Below, piece by piece: positions 8,489 to 16,663 of a stretch of 64,000 bases of DNA. Numbering within the stretch: position 1 is the stretch's first letter; the number at the start of each line of letters is the position of its first letter. The notes beneath the pieces were generated by a model. That model ran no database searches. It was given only the letters and a program-made list of their open reading frames with translations, and was not told the origin of the DNA. Both the position numbers and the translations under genes were made by a program. Origin of the DNA: Clostridia bacterium. GTDB lineage: Bacteria; Bacillota; Clostridia; Christensenellales; UBA3700. The stretch spans positions 17,132 through 81,131 of the forward strand of contig JAIDRT010000035.1 in assembly GCA_029061605.1 (NCBI GenBank), written 5' to 3'.

Positions 8489-8652
8489 AGTTCAGCGAAA
8501 AGGGAGATAGGCAATAGATAAAATAGCGGATATTTTGTCAAGATTGTCTTTGGCGAGCGTCGTCGTACTTGCCGTACGTCGGCGTGAGTCAAAGGCGATA
8601 TTGGCGGAAAAGACGCATTTTAGTTTTGCCTATCCTCGCTTTGAGCCGAACA
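8489..8652. repeat. Inverted-repeat element, type A, copy 1 (164 bp)
   Basis: The termini are inverted (GTTCAGCGAAAAGGGAGATA on the left; the reverse complement of the right end is TGTTCGGCTCAAAGCGAGGA) and both run into TAGGCAA. It aligns without any gap to the 164-bp copy at 51201-51364 with about 80 percent identity by my count. The centre is CGTACTTGCCGTACGTC. The right end directly touches the argS stop codon (8653). No open frame is seen. No clear target duplication is visible, perhaps because a type-B element lies at the left edge. Confidence 0.75.
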
Positions 8653-10338
8653 CTACATCTTTTGTGGAGTATCAATACCAAGCAGCGCCAACGCATTGCC
8701 CAGCACCTGTCTGGTGGCTTTAGTTAGTAAAAGTCGCGCATTCTTGATACCGTCTCTTTCGGTATTGATCTTGCATTCAAAATAGAATTTATTAAAGGCT
8801 TGCGCCAAATCTATAGCATATCTGGTGACTACGCTAGGCTCGTACTTCTTTGCGCTCTCTTGAAGTATTTGAGGATATTTGTCAAGAAGCGCCACGATTG
8901 CTTTACTTGAAGCATTGTCAAGTCCTGAATAATCGACCTCTTCCCCTATCTCCCCGCACTTGTCAAACAAACTATTGCACCTTGCATAAGTATATTGAAC
9001 GTACGGTCCGGTCTCGCCCTCAAAATTGAGAACTTTATCTGAAGAGAATACCATATCCTTTATTCTGCTGTTGTAAAGCACGCCAAAAAGCGTTGCGCCC
9101 ACGCCTATCTGCTCGGCAATCTTGTCCTTGTCTTCAAGGTCGGGATTTTTTTCTTCAATGACCTGCTTCGCCTTTGCAACGACACTGTTAAGTACGTCTT
9201 CAAGGAATACGACGTTGCCCTCTCTAGTAGACATTGCGCCGCTTTCCAAAGACACCATTCCGTGCGCCACGTGTACCATATCTTTTGACCACTCGCATCC
9301 CATCATCTCAAGCACTCTGAATATCTGCTGAAAGTGCAGGTTTTGCTGGTACGCTACCACGTAAAGACATTTGTCAAAATCATAGGTGTTTTTCCTATAA
9401 AAAGCCGCCGCCATATCTCTCGTGGCATAAAGCGTCGCTCCGTCAGAGCGCTGTAGCAAGCAAGGCGACATATCGTCGTCAAATTTGACGACTTTTGCGC
9501 CCTCGCTCTCCTGCAATAATCCCTTTTCCGTCAATTCATCCAGCACAGGCTGCATCTTGTCATTGTAAAAAGATTCGCCCGCGTAACTGTCAAATTTGAT
9601 ATGCAATCTCTCATAAATTCTGTTGACTTCTTTGAGTGTGATTTCTTTGAAATACTCAAACAACTCAAGCGCCTCTTTGTTGCCATTCTCAATGGCTTTG
9701 AACCAAGCCCTTGCCTCGTCTCCCAAAGAGGGATTTTTTTCCTCTTCTTTGTGGAATTTGACATATATCTCCACAAGCGCTCTTACTCCGCGCTCATTGA
9801 TATCTTTTTTGTTTCCCCACAGTTTGTACGCCACGATAAGTTTGCCAAATTGCGTACCCCAATCCCCCAAGTGATTGATGCCCACAACATTGTAACCAAG
9901 CGCGGAATATATTCTATATATCGCTCCGCCAAGCGCAGTATTGAGTAAATGCCCCATATGAAAAGGCTTGGCAATATTGACGGAAGAATAGTCTATGCAA
10001 ATCGTCTTGCCATTCCCCTCATTGCTCTTGCCGTAATCGTCACCCTTTGCCAATACGTCCGCAAGCACTTGCTTGGCAAACTTCACGTTGTTAAATTTGA
10101 AGTTGACAAATCCTGCGACGGCTGTCACTTGCTCTATCATATCTCCCTTGTCAACTGACGTTGCAATCTCTTCTGCAATGACCATAGGAGGTTTTTTCAT
10201 CTCCTTGGCAAGTTTAAAGCACGGTATGCAAAGATCGCCCATAGCGCTGTCTTTAGGCGCAGTAACGAGCGCAAGCAAATCCTGCTTGTCTATACCGTCG
10301 ATATTTATACTGTCAATAATAAGTTGTCTGTAATCCAT
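8653..10338 (-). CDS. argS: Arginyl-tRNA synthetase
   Basis: 561 aa, normal length. Class I synthetase charging tRNA-Arg. The HIGH-type motif appears as KPFHMGHL (about residue 130) in the context SVNIAKPFHMGHLLNT. The N-terminal Add-1-like domain (about 1-100) and the C-terminal anticodon-binding domain with the typical ending (LLTKATRQVLGNALALLGI) are present. The KMSKS equivalent is MSTREGN, as is common in ArgRS. AGGGA precedes the ATG. The gene follows ychF by 18 bp, probably in one transcript plsY-ychF-argS. The stop codon touches a 164-bp inverted-repeat element. Confidence 0.97.
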   Translation of the reverse strand: MDYRQLIIDSINIDGIDKQDLLALVTAPKDSAMGDLCIPCFKLAKEMKKPPMVIAEEIATSVDKGDMIEQVTAVAGFVNFKFNNVKFAKQVLADVLAKGDDYGKSNEGNGKTICIDYSSVNIAKPFHMGHLLNTALGGAIYRIYSALGYNVVGINHLGDWGTQFGKLIVAYKLWGNKKDINERGVRALVEIYVKFHKEEEKNPSLGDEARAWFKAIENGNKEALELFEYFKEITLKEVNRIYERLHIKFDSYAGESFYNDKMQPVLDELTEKGLLQESEGAKVVKFDDDMSPCLLQRSDGATLYATRDMAAAFYRKNTYDFDKCLYVVAYQQNLHFQQIFRVLEMMGCEWSKDMVHVAHGMVSLESGAMSTREGNVVFLEDVLNSVVAKAKQVIEEKNPDLEDKDKIAEQIGVGATLFGVLYNSRIKDMVFSSDKVLNFEGETGPYVQYTYARCNSLFDKCGEIGEEVDYSGLDNASSKAIVALLDKYPQILQESAKKYEPSVVTRYAIDLAQAFNKFYFECKINTERDGIKNARLLLTKATRQVLGNALALLGIDTPQKM

Positions 10339-10356
10339 ATATCCCTCAAAAGTATA

Positions 10357-11448
10357 TTATACGTTGAAACGGAATAACACTACGTCGCCATCCTTAATCA
10401 CGTAATCTTTTCCCTCGCTTCTTACCTTGCCCTTTTCCTTTGCCGCAACGTAAGATCCGCACTCCAAAAGCACCTTCCAGTCAACAATCTCCGCTCTAAT
10501 GAAACCTCTCTCAAAATCGCTGTGGATCTTACCTGCCGCCTGAGGAGCCTTGGTGCCTCTCGTAATCGTCCAAGCCCTCGTCTCTTTCTCTCCCGCAGTA
10601 AGATAACTGATAAGTCCCAAGAGGTCATAGCAAGCCGACACTAGTTGATCCAGTCCGCTTTGCTTTATGCCGTATTCCTCTCTGAAAAGTTGTTTGTCGT
10701 CCTCATCAAGTCCGGCAAGTTCTTCTTCAAGTTTTGCGCATATCATAACGGTCTTTGCGCCTTGAGTTTCGGCAAATTTTTTCACCCTCTCAACGTATTG
10801 GTTTCCGCCGCCTGCAACGTCGTCTTCGCCCACGTTGGCCGCGTAAATAACAGGCTTGGAAGTAAGCAAAAACAAATCTCTTGCAATCTCCTTTTCTTCA
10901 TCAGTCATATCTATCAATCTTGCAGGTTTGCCCTTTTCCAGTTCAGCATATATCCTATCCATAAGGTCTGCTTCGACAAGATATTTTTTATCTCCGCCTT
11001 TTGCCGAAGTCCTTGCCTTATTTGCGCGCTTTTGCACGCTGTCCATATCTGCAAAAATCAACTCAAATTCTATAGTCTCAATGTCTCTCAATGGATCGAC
11101 GCTGCCGTCAACGTGAGTGATATTTGCGTCGTCAAAACATCTGACTACGTGCACGATTGCGTCAACTTCTCTAATGTGAGAAAGAAATTTGTTGCCAAGT
11201 CCCTCGCCCTTTGACGCGCCCTTGACAAGTCCCGCTATGTCAACAAACTCAAGCGCCGTCGGCGTAATCTTTTTGCTGTTGTAAAGTTTCGCCAAAAGAT
11301 CAAGTCTCTCGTCTGGCACGGCAACAACGCCCACGTTGGGCTCTATCGTGCAAAAAGGATAATTGGCGCTCTCTGCGCCCGCTTGCGTAATTGCATTGAA
11401 TAACGTGCTTTTTCCCACGTTGGGAAGTCCTACCACTCCAAGTTTCAT
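10357..11448 (-). CDS. ychF: Redox-regulated ATPase/GTPase YchF (Obg family)
   Basis: 363 aa, exactly the usual length when the ATG at 11448 ([15 protein letters not shown]) is used. A GTG two codons upstream is possible but AGAGG sits at the right distance for the ATG. G1 is GLPNVGKST and G3 is DIAGL; a TGS domain closes the protein ([17 protein letters not shown]). YchF proteins prefer ATP over GTP and associate with ribosomes and stress responses. It lies 11 bp after plsY. Confidence 0.95.
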   Translation of the reverse strand: MKLGVVGLPNVGKSTLFNAITQAGAESANYPFCTIEPNVGVVAVPDERLDLLAKLYNSKKITPTALEFVDIAGLVKGASKGEGLGNKFLSHIREVDAIVHVVRCFDDANITHVDGSVDPLRDIETIEFELIFADMDSVQKRANKARTSAKGGDKKYLVEADLMDRIYAELEKGKPARLIDMTDEEKEIARDLFLLTSKPVIYAANVGEDDVAGGGNQYVERVKKFAETQGAKTVMICAKLEEELAGLDEDDKQLFREEYGIKQSGLDQLVSACYDLLGLISYLTAGEKETRAWTITRGTKAPQAAGKIHSDFERGFIRAEIVDWKVLLECGSYVAAKEKGKVRSEGKDYVIKDGDVVLFRFNV

Positions 11449-11459
11449 ATCCACCTCTG

Positions 11460-12215
11460 TTAGTTCAAATTGTCTTTTGTCTCGTCGTTCTGCGTATCTT
11501 GCAAGTCGTCGCTATCGCTACTCTCAAGAGTGTCTTGCGCCTCGTCCTGAGTAAGGATATTTTCCTTAACCTCGTTCTTTCCGACGATAGAAAGCGTATT
11601 TTCCTTGCCTTTTAAAAATCTCTTGACGTTGTCTTTGTGTCTTATAATTACGAGCAACCATATTACAAGACAGCACACGATTGCAATAATACTGTCTTTA
11701 TATTTGATACAATTGGCTATAGTCAATGCTGTTACGGCAAGATACGAGCCAATAAAGCCAATCTTGCAGAACAACAAATATATCACAAGCCCAAGCAGTA
11801 CGCAAGGTCCTACTATTGGAGTTGCAACCAAAAACATACCCAACGTCGTGGCTACGCCCTTTCCGCCTTTGAATTTGGTATACACTGGCAAGATATGTCC
11901 CAATACGGCAACTGCGCCAAGTATGAACATCCAATCCGTTGATCCGCCGTCAATAGCAAATCTGCCTATCAACGCAAACGCCGCTCCTTTGGCGCAATCA
12001 AAGGCAAAAGTCAACGCTCCCCAGCCCTTTCCGATACTTCTCATTACGTTCATAGTGCCGGGGTTGCCACTGCCGAGATTCTTGATATTTTTACCTTTTA
12101 TCGCCCCTATTATAGTCGCCATATTGATCGCGCCGACAAAATATGCAGCCAGGACAGCGACTATTTTCCAAACAATTTCCAAGTAGTTGTCTCTCCAAAA
12201 ATATTTCTTTGCCAT
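11460..12215 (-). CDS. plsY: Acyl-phosphate:glycerol-3-phosphate acyltransferase
   Basis: 251 aa from the ATG at 12215 (MAKKYFWRDN). PlsY makes lysophosphatidic acid from acyl-phosphate in the membrane. The loop LGSGNPGTMNVMR (about 50-62) matches the glycerol-phosphate motif, and KGGKGVATTLG (about 115-125) is the second conserved motif. Five or so membrane helices are seen. The usual length is about 200; the extra is an acidic Asp/Glu/Ser/Gln tail of about 50 residues after the last helix. Start choice is not firm: the frame is open upstream to 12377 but without homology, and the ATG at 12215 has a poor ribosome site. Confidence 0.92.
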   Translation of the reverse strand: MAKKYFWRDNYLEIVWKIVAVLAAYFVGAINMATIIGAIKGKNIKNLGSGNPGTMNVMRSIGKGWGALTFAFDCAKGAAFALIGRFAIDGGSTDWMFILGAVAVLGHILPVYTKFKGGKGVATTLGMFLVATPIVGPCVLLGLVIYLLFCKIGFIGSYLAVTALTIANCIKYKDSIIAIVCCLVIWLLVIIRHKDNVKRFLKGKENTLSIVGKNEVKENILTQDEAQDTLESSDSDDLQDTQNDETKDNLN

Positions 12216-12392
12216 TATTTTAACATAAATAATAAATTTGTACAACTTTTTGAGTAGTGTAAATAAACGCATAGAGAGTATAATTTTGTCCACAATGAGC
12301 AATTTGGGCGAATTTTTTGACATTTTTGAAGACTTTTCTTTTGCACGTGGTTCAACGCGCGCTATACAAAATTTCACAAAAACGTTTTAGGG

Positions 12393-12422
12393 TTGACATA
12401 GACTTGCGCCATAATGTATACT
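12393..12422 (+). promoter_or_regulatory. Promoter of the 12466 lipoprotein
   Basis: TTGACA at 12393-12398 and TATACT at 12417-12422, spacer 18 bp. The transcript would begin near 12429 and include the GGGAGAG ribosome site. Confidence 0.75.
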
Positions 12423-12465
12423 TTAGTAGTGATATACGCAATAAAGTATGTCGTGGGAGAGAACT

Positions 12466-13515
12466 ATGAAAAAATCAAAATTGTTAATTATTACGGCTAT
12501 ATTAGTCATTATTTCGATTACTGCCGCCGTATTTGCAGGCTGTGTCGGAAAAGCAAATCCATCAGATGCAAATCTTGACTTTGACGGATTGGCTTCGGCG
12601 CCTACGCAAGAGGCAAAGGCAAAAGCCCAGCCGGTAGACAAGAGCAAAATTGCTTTGAGCGACACTATGACGGAAGATCAAGCCGTACTTGATTCTATAG
12701 AATATCTTTTGAGACTTGCCAACAAAAATATAATTGAGACGGATTTCTTTGCAGCAGCCGCTTACGGCAACGGCGTTGCCACTGTCAGCGGAGGTATAGT
12801 AGGCTCAATGGAAACGCGCGAAGTAAGAGTGTTTGACAACGATACTTATTACTTTGACTCCTACGGTCTTATCGTCGACGGTTACACAGTAAAGAGCGAC
12901 GGATCGCACGGCAAAGTCGACGACAGTCTTTTGAGCGTGCTCGCGTCTGCTCTCAACTTTACAAAGAGAGTCTATTCGCCCAATAATCAAGATTTCTATT
13001 ACTCCGACAAAGGAGAAACCGACAAAGACAGTATCGTCAACTTCCCTGATCAAAACGCCGTCACATACAAAAGACCTAAGTCCACAAAAATGACTTTTGA
13101 CGAATATATGAAAATGACCAACTCAAGAGAAAATTATAAGGGCTTTACCACCGACAACTATGACAATGACAAGCCTATTACGGCAGGACTTTTGAAGTAC
13201 GACGAATCGACAGGTATATATTATCTCGAGTGCGATATCAACACCCAAAACAACACTTTGGAATTGTCCGTCGCAGATATGCTTGACAACGGCGCTATCA
13301 AAGAATTTGTGTACGCCAAAAAGCACTTGACAATAGAGATTTGGGATTGCGGACTTATCAGAACTTATATCAATTCCAACGTGTGGAATGCGTCAATGAT
13401 TCTGGGACTCAAAGGATCAAGCGATAACTACTACGAACAATGGTTTACCTACGACAAATCAAAACTTGACAAAATGAATATAAGCGAAGATTTGAAAAAC
13501 GCTCTGATGAAATAA
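12466..13515 (+). CDS. Putative lipoprotein, unknown function
   Basis: 349 aa from the ATG at 12466 (MKKSKLLI), chosen over the ATG at 12448 because GGGAGAG is placed for it and the signal peptide starts there. The lipobox is VFAGC (Cys about residue 26). The mature protein is rich in Asp, Tyr and Lys, with a Pro/Ala/Lys-rich spacer after the Cys; no family motif is recognised. Residues about 50-349 look like one beta-rich extracellular domain. Monocistronic, with its own promoter and terminator, facing away from plsY. Confidence 0.88.
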   Translation: MKKSKLLIITAILVIISITAAVFAGCVGKANPSDANLDFDGLASAPTQEAKAKAQPVDKSKIALSDTMTEDQAVLDSIEYLLRLANKNIIETDFFAAAAYGNGVATVSGGIVGSMETREVRVFDNDTYYFDSYGLIVDGYTVKSDGSHGKVDDSLLSVLASALNFTKRVYSPNNQDFYYSDKGETDKDSIVNFPDQNAVTYKRPKSTKMTFDEYMKMTNSRENYKGFTTDNYDNDKPITAGLLKYDESTGIYYLECDINTQNNTLELSVADMLDNGAIKEFVYAKKHLTIEIWDCGLIRTYINSNVWNASMILGLKGSSDNYYEQWFTYDKSKLDKMNISEDLKNALMK

Positions 13516-13531
13516 ACACAAGTCTGTATAA

Positions 13532-13565
13532 TTAAAGATCTCCAATAAGGAGGTCTTTAATTTAA
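13532..13565. terminator. Terminator between convergent lipoprotein genes
   Basis: A 12-bp stem (13532-13543 with 13549-13560, one wobble) with an AATAA loop, followed by TTTAA. It probably ends the 12466 gene and perhaps the convergent 13587-14147 gene. Confidence 0.75.
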
Positions 13566-13586
13566 CTTGGTCATATAAAGCAAAGT

Positions 13587-14147
13587 CTAATTAAATACGC
13601 TTGTTATGCTATTGTGATAGCAACTGCCTCTAGTAAGTGTGACGTCTCTTCTGTTGATTACTAACGTCTCTCCAAATTCATAATTCATTACCCATTTGGG
13701 GGCAATAACGACAAATATTCTATGTAAGACATCATCAGTGTTAGGCTCATCTAGAATAGGCGAGTTTGTCTCAAAGATAGGATAGAACTTATGATCCTTG
13801 ATTGCCAAATTCTTGTATTCGATATTCTCATCAGATGACGCAAACATAAAATTTATCAGTAAAATGACGTTGTATTCAAAATACTCCTCTGTATATCCTT
13901 CGCCTAAGATATTAAATTTCTCTAAATCTGCTAATGACGTAACTATTTCGATTTTGAAATCATAATTCAAATTCTTTACTTCACCACATTGCCTTATTGC
14001 ATTGGAAAAAATTGTATCATACTGAGGCATTACGTTTTGACTGCTGTCGTCCTTATCCTTTGGACAATTGCAACAACCAACCAACGCGCTTATCATAATG
14101 GACAACAATATGACTGCTGTCAGACTTTTTATAATATTTTTCTTCAT
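13587..14147 (-). CDS. Small lipoprotein, tandem paralogue 1
   Basis: 186 aa. Signal peptide MKKNIIKS with lipobox ALVGC; the mature N-terminus is CCNC, an unusual cluster of three cysteines. The remaining domain has no family I recognise. It is closely similar along its length to the neighbouring 14330-14893 product (shared blocks QNVMP.YDTIFSNAIRQC, VKNLNYDFKIEIVTSL and LGEGYTEEYFEYNVILLIN), so the pair is a recent tandem duplication. GGAGGGG precedes the ATG. Differences are small insertions (2-3 residues) and substitutions towards the C-terminus. Function unknown. Confidence 0.88.
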   Translation of the reverse strand: MKKNIIKSLTAVILLSIMISALVGCCNCPKDKDDSSQNVMPQYDTIFSNAIRQCGEVKNLNYDFKIEIVTSLADLEKFNILGEGYTEEYFEYNVILLINFMFASSDENIEYKNLAIKDHKFYPIFETNSPILDEPNTDDVLHRIFVVIAPKWVMNYEFGETLVINRRDVTLTRGSCYHNSITSVFN

Positions 14148-14171
14148 ATTTTCCCCTCCTTATCATTTTTA

Positions 14172-14200
14172 ATTATACCATTCACATCTATAGCAGTCAA
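14172..14200 (-). promoter_or_regulatory. Promoter of lipoprotein paralogue 1
   Basis: TTGACT (14195-14200) and TATAAT (14172-14177) on the minus strand, 17-bp spacer. It is nearly identical in position and flanks to the promoter of paralogue 2, so the promoter was duplicated with the gene. Confidence 0.8.
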
Positions 14201-14262
14201 TACTGATTAAAAATTTTATGTATTTATTTAACGTATTTTGCGCTATTTTAGATAAAAATGCA

Positions 14263-14299
14263 AAATGCGTATGATATAAAATAAATATCATACGCATTT
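14263..14299. terminator. Terminator-like hairpin downstream of lipoprotein paralogue 2
   Basis: A perfect 15-bp stem (14263-14277 with 14285-14299) with a 7-nt AT loop; on the minus strand it is followed by TGCATTTTT. It resembles the hairpin at 15006-15034, so it is probably part of the duplicated unit. Confidence 0.75.
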
Positions 14300-14329
14300 C
14301 TATAAATGGTGAACTAAAACAAAATTAGA

Positions 14330-14893
14330 TTATTTAAACACGGTCGTTATACTATCGTGATAACGACTGCCTGCAGTGACGTCTCTTCTGTTGATCACCA
14401 ATATATCTCCAAATTCATAATTTTTTACCCATTTGGGGGCAGTAACGACAAATATACTATGACCTCCTTCATCATCAGTGCTAGGCTCATTCGGAAGACG
14501 CGAGTTTGTCTCAAAGATAGGATAAATTTTACGATTCTGAATAGCCAAATTTTTGTATTCAATATTCGTATCAGATGACGCATACATAAAGTTGATCAAC
14601 AGAATAACGTTGTACTCAAAGTACTCTTCTGTATATCCTTCGCCTAAGATATTAAATTTCTCTAAATCTGATAATGACGTGACTATTTCTATTTTGAAAT
14701 CATAATTCAAATTCTTTACTTCGCTCATACTACATTGCCTTATTGCATTGGAAAAAATAGTATCATATAGAGGCATTACGTTTTGACTGCTGTCGTCATT
14801 ATCCTTTGTGCAATTGCAACAACCAACCAGCGCAATTATCATCACTGATAACAATGCAAGCGCAATCATACTTTTTGTTATTTTAGTTTTCAT
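14330..14893 (-). CDS. Small lipoprotein, tandem paralogue 2
   Basis: 187 aa. Lipobox ALVGC with CCNC at the mature N-terminus, as in its neighbour. It has an SMSE insertion at residues about 55-58 and a diverged C-terminal third relative to paralogue 1, but the central 100 residues are nearly the same. GGAGGG precedes the ATG and its own promoter lies 24 bp further up. Having separate promoters suggests both copies are expressed. Function unknown. Confidence 0.88.
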   Translation of the reverse strand: MKTKITKSMIALALLSVMIIALVGCCNCTKDNDDSSQNVMPLYDTIFSNAIRQCSMSEVKNLNYDFKIEIVTSLSDLEKFNILGEGYTEEYFEYNVILLINFMYASSDTNIEYKNLAIQNRKIYPIFETNSRLPNEPSTDDEGGHSIFVVTAPKWVKNYEFGDILVINRRDVTAGSRYHDSITTVFK

Positions 14894-14916
14894 ATTTTCC
14901 CTCCTTATTATTTTTA

Positions 14917-14945
14917 ATTATACCATTCGAACATATAACTGTCAA
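14917..14945 (-). promoter_or_regulatory. Promoter of lipoprotein paralogue 2
   Basis: TTGACA (14940-14945) and TATAAT (14917-14922) on the minus strand with a 17-bp spacer. Confidence 0.85.
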
Positions 14946-15001
14946 TACGGAATATATAGAGCATACGTTTAATATTTCTTGCGAATTATGACCAAAAATG
15001 C

Positions 15002-15034
15002 AAAAAGCGTATGATATCAAAAAATACCATACGC
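15002..15034 (-). terminator. Terminator of the alpha-CTD/WG - cdd operon
   Basis: GCGTATGGTAT pairs with ATATCATACGC (one mismatch) and is followed by TTTTT on the minus strand, about 30 bp after the cdd stop. Confidence 0.8.
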
Positions 15035-15066
15035 ATTGTTGACACGATATATTTTATTTTTCTTTC

Positions 15067-15462
15067 TTACTTCTTGGGCGTCATATCAAAACTGTCGGGA
15101 TAAAGTTCGCTTATATTGGTAGTGACGACGTCGCCATTGTTGTTGGACACAAATATCACGAGGTCGTTGCAAAACTCTTTGATAAACTGTCTAACTATTC
15201 CGCAAGGATAAGGCATACTCTCGCCCGAACTGACTATTGCCATTGCCAAAAAACCTTTTTCACTGCCTGCAATCGCCGTGCCCATTGCGACTTGCTCCGC
15301 GCAGATCGTAGCGCCGTAACTGACGTTTTCGATATTGCAACCTACGTAAATCTTTCCGCTTTCGCCCATAACTGCGCAACCTATCTTGTATCCCGAATAC
15401 GGCGCGTGCGCATTCTTCATTACGAGCAACGCATTCTCAAGTAATCTCTGTCTTTGCATCAT
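15067..15462 (-). CDS. cdd: Cytidine deaminase homologue lacking one zinc ligand
   Basis: 131 aa, the size of tetrameric cytidine deaminases, which convert cytidine/deoxycytidine to uridine/deoxyuridine in pyrimidine salvage. The first motif (CAEQ, about residues 51-54) supplies a zinc Cys and the catalytic Glu; the family usually has CAER here. The second motif should be PCGxCRQ, but reads PCGIVRQ: the second zinc Cys is Val (codon GTT). Substrate-binding residues near the N-terminus (APYSGYKIGCAV and the NIENVSYG block) are kept. It may have altered metal binding, reduced activity or another role. It follows the alpha-CTD/WG gene by 15 bp, so the two are co-transcribed. Confidence 0.85.
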   Translation of the reverse strand: MMQRQRLLENALLVMKNAHAPYSGYKIGCAVMGESGKIYVGCNIENVSYGATICAEQVAMGTAIAGSEKGFLAMAIVSSGESMPYPCGIVRQFIKEFCNDLVIFVSNNNGDVVTTNISELYPDSFDMTPKK

Positions 15463-15477
15463 AGTGGTAATCCTCCT

Positions 15478-16458
15478 TTATCTCCAAAATACGCTGAGAT
15501 CCTCTCTGCTCAAGACTCCCCAACGCTCGTTTTGTCTCACGATTGCTTTTCCGTCGGAAAACGGCGTAGCCACGTCATAAACAAAATCAATGATTTGATT
15601 GCCGTCTTGGTCTATATATCCGCTCTTTTCTCCCACAGTGACTGACGCAAGCCCTTCGCTAAATGACGTCGCGCAGTCAAACTTAAAATCTATGACGAGA
15701 TTATTTTGTCTGTCGATATATCCCAACTTGCCATCCTTTTCAACACAGGCCCGCTCTTCAAAAAATCCAAACGCTTCTTCATAAGACGGCGGAACAATTA
15801 CGTTGCCCTTCCAATCCTTGTATCCCCATTTACCTTTACGACAAAACTTGATAAGGCTCTTTTCCGTGAGCGGCGGTCTCTCGACTTTTTCGACTACAGG
15901 GCGCTGTCTTTTTCCCATAAGTATCTCTGCCCAGGTCATACCCGCGTACATCTTGCTAAGATACTCGTTGAGAGAATCATTCTCACTCTTTTGCTTTTTG
16001 TTTTTATTATCCCTGCGCTCTGGCTTGCCCAAATTGTTTTGAGACTTGTCTCGAGAGAAATTCTGCTGAGCGTTCTTGCCGTTGCGAGCGTCGTTTTTAT
16101 CCTTTTTCTCACCGCCGTTTTGATTGTTCTTGGCAGGTTGTTGAGGTTGAGGCGCTTCGTCTTGAGCGAACTTAACACCGAATTTTGCCATAGCCTTGGA
16201 TATCTCTATGCAATTCTTTTTGCCTATATTCTGGATTTTGTACATTTGCTGAAAAGTCCTGCACGCAAGATCTGCCACTATATTTATTCTGCCCGCTTTA
16301 AGAGCGTTGTAAGTGGCTTCGCTCAATTCCAAATCTTCAATAGGACGCGTAAGATCTTTTCCCTTATCTTTGTTGGTCTCCAAGATCTTTTGAGCGGCGC
16401 CTTGAGCGTCGAACTTTTTTTTATTATTATTTTTGTGATAAAATTTATTTTTTGACAT
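15478..16458 (-). CDS. RpoA C-terminal-domain-like / WG-repeat fusion protein
   Basis: 326 aa in three parts. Residues about 38-97 resemble the RNA polymerase alpha C-terminal domain: PIEDLELSEATYNALKAGRI followed by a helix-hairpin-helix with NIGKK, paralleling the real rpoA in this window (AIEDLDLSVRSYNCLRRAGI, NLGKK). Residues about 100-200 are a charged Gln/Asn/Lys linker. Residues about 204-326 carry WG-type beta repeats (GKWGYKDWKGNVIVPPSYEE, then KLGYIDRQNN, KSGYIDQDGN, RWGVLS). No signal peptide is seen, so it is cytoplasmic. Such alpha-CTD-like domains bind DNA or proteins; the function of this fusion is unknown. It heads an operon with cdd. Confidence 0.85.
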   Translation of the reverse strand: MSKNKFYHKNNNKKKFDAQGAAQKILETNKDKGKDLTRPIEDLELSEATYNALKAGRINIVADLACRTFQQMYKIQNIGKKNCIEISKAMAKFGVKFAQDEAPQPQQPAKNNQNGGEKKDKNDARNGKNAQQNFSRDKSQNNLGKPERRDNKNKKQKSENDSLNEYLSKMYAGMTWAEILMGKRQRPVVEKVERPPLTEKSLIKFCRKGKWGYKDWKGNVIVPPSYEEAFGFFEERACVEKDGKLGYIDRQNNLVIDFKFDCATSFSEGLASVTVGEKSGYIDQDGNQIIDFVYDVATPFSDGKAIVRQNERWGVLSREDLSVFWR

Positions 16459-16497
16459 ATCTTCCTTAAATTTTAAGTATGCTTATCTTCAAAATAC

Positions 16498-16527
16498 GTA
16501 TCGTTATTTCGCGCTTGACAACGATAC
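16498..16527. other. Inverted repeat in the leader of the alpha-CTD/WG operon
   Basis: GTATCGTT (16498-16505) and AACGATAC (16520-16527) are perfect 8-bp inverted arms with a 14-nt loop. It lies in the predicted leader, about 30 bp downstream of the -10 box and 40 bp before the start codon. It could be an operator or an RNA hairpin. Confidence 0.5.
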
Positions 16528-16557
16528 TAACACCGTTGATAGCGAGTTATTGCATAT

Positions 16558-16586
16558 ATTTTAGCATAAATACAAATAATTTTCAA
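16558..16586 (-). promoter_or_regulatory. Promoter of the alpha-CTD/WG - cdd operon
   Basis: On the minus strand TTGAAA (16581-16586) and TAAAAT (16558-16563), spacer 17 bp, with TG in the extended -10 position. Confidence 0.65.
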
Positions 16587-16648
16587 TCTTTCTTAATTAT
16601 ATTTCTTGATTATGCTGTATTTTTTTGTTTTAATTTTTAAATATAGTG

Positions 16649-16657
16649 TGTTATAAT
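16649..16657 (+). promoter_or_regulatory. Extended -10 element placed 6 nt before a start codon
   Basis: TGTTATAAT at 16649-16657; the ATG is at 16664. No good -35 box and no Shine-Dalgarno sequence are seen. The predicted +1 coincides with the ATG, so the mRNA may be leaderless. Confidence 0.6.
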
Positions 16658-16663
16658 ACTCTT

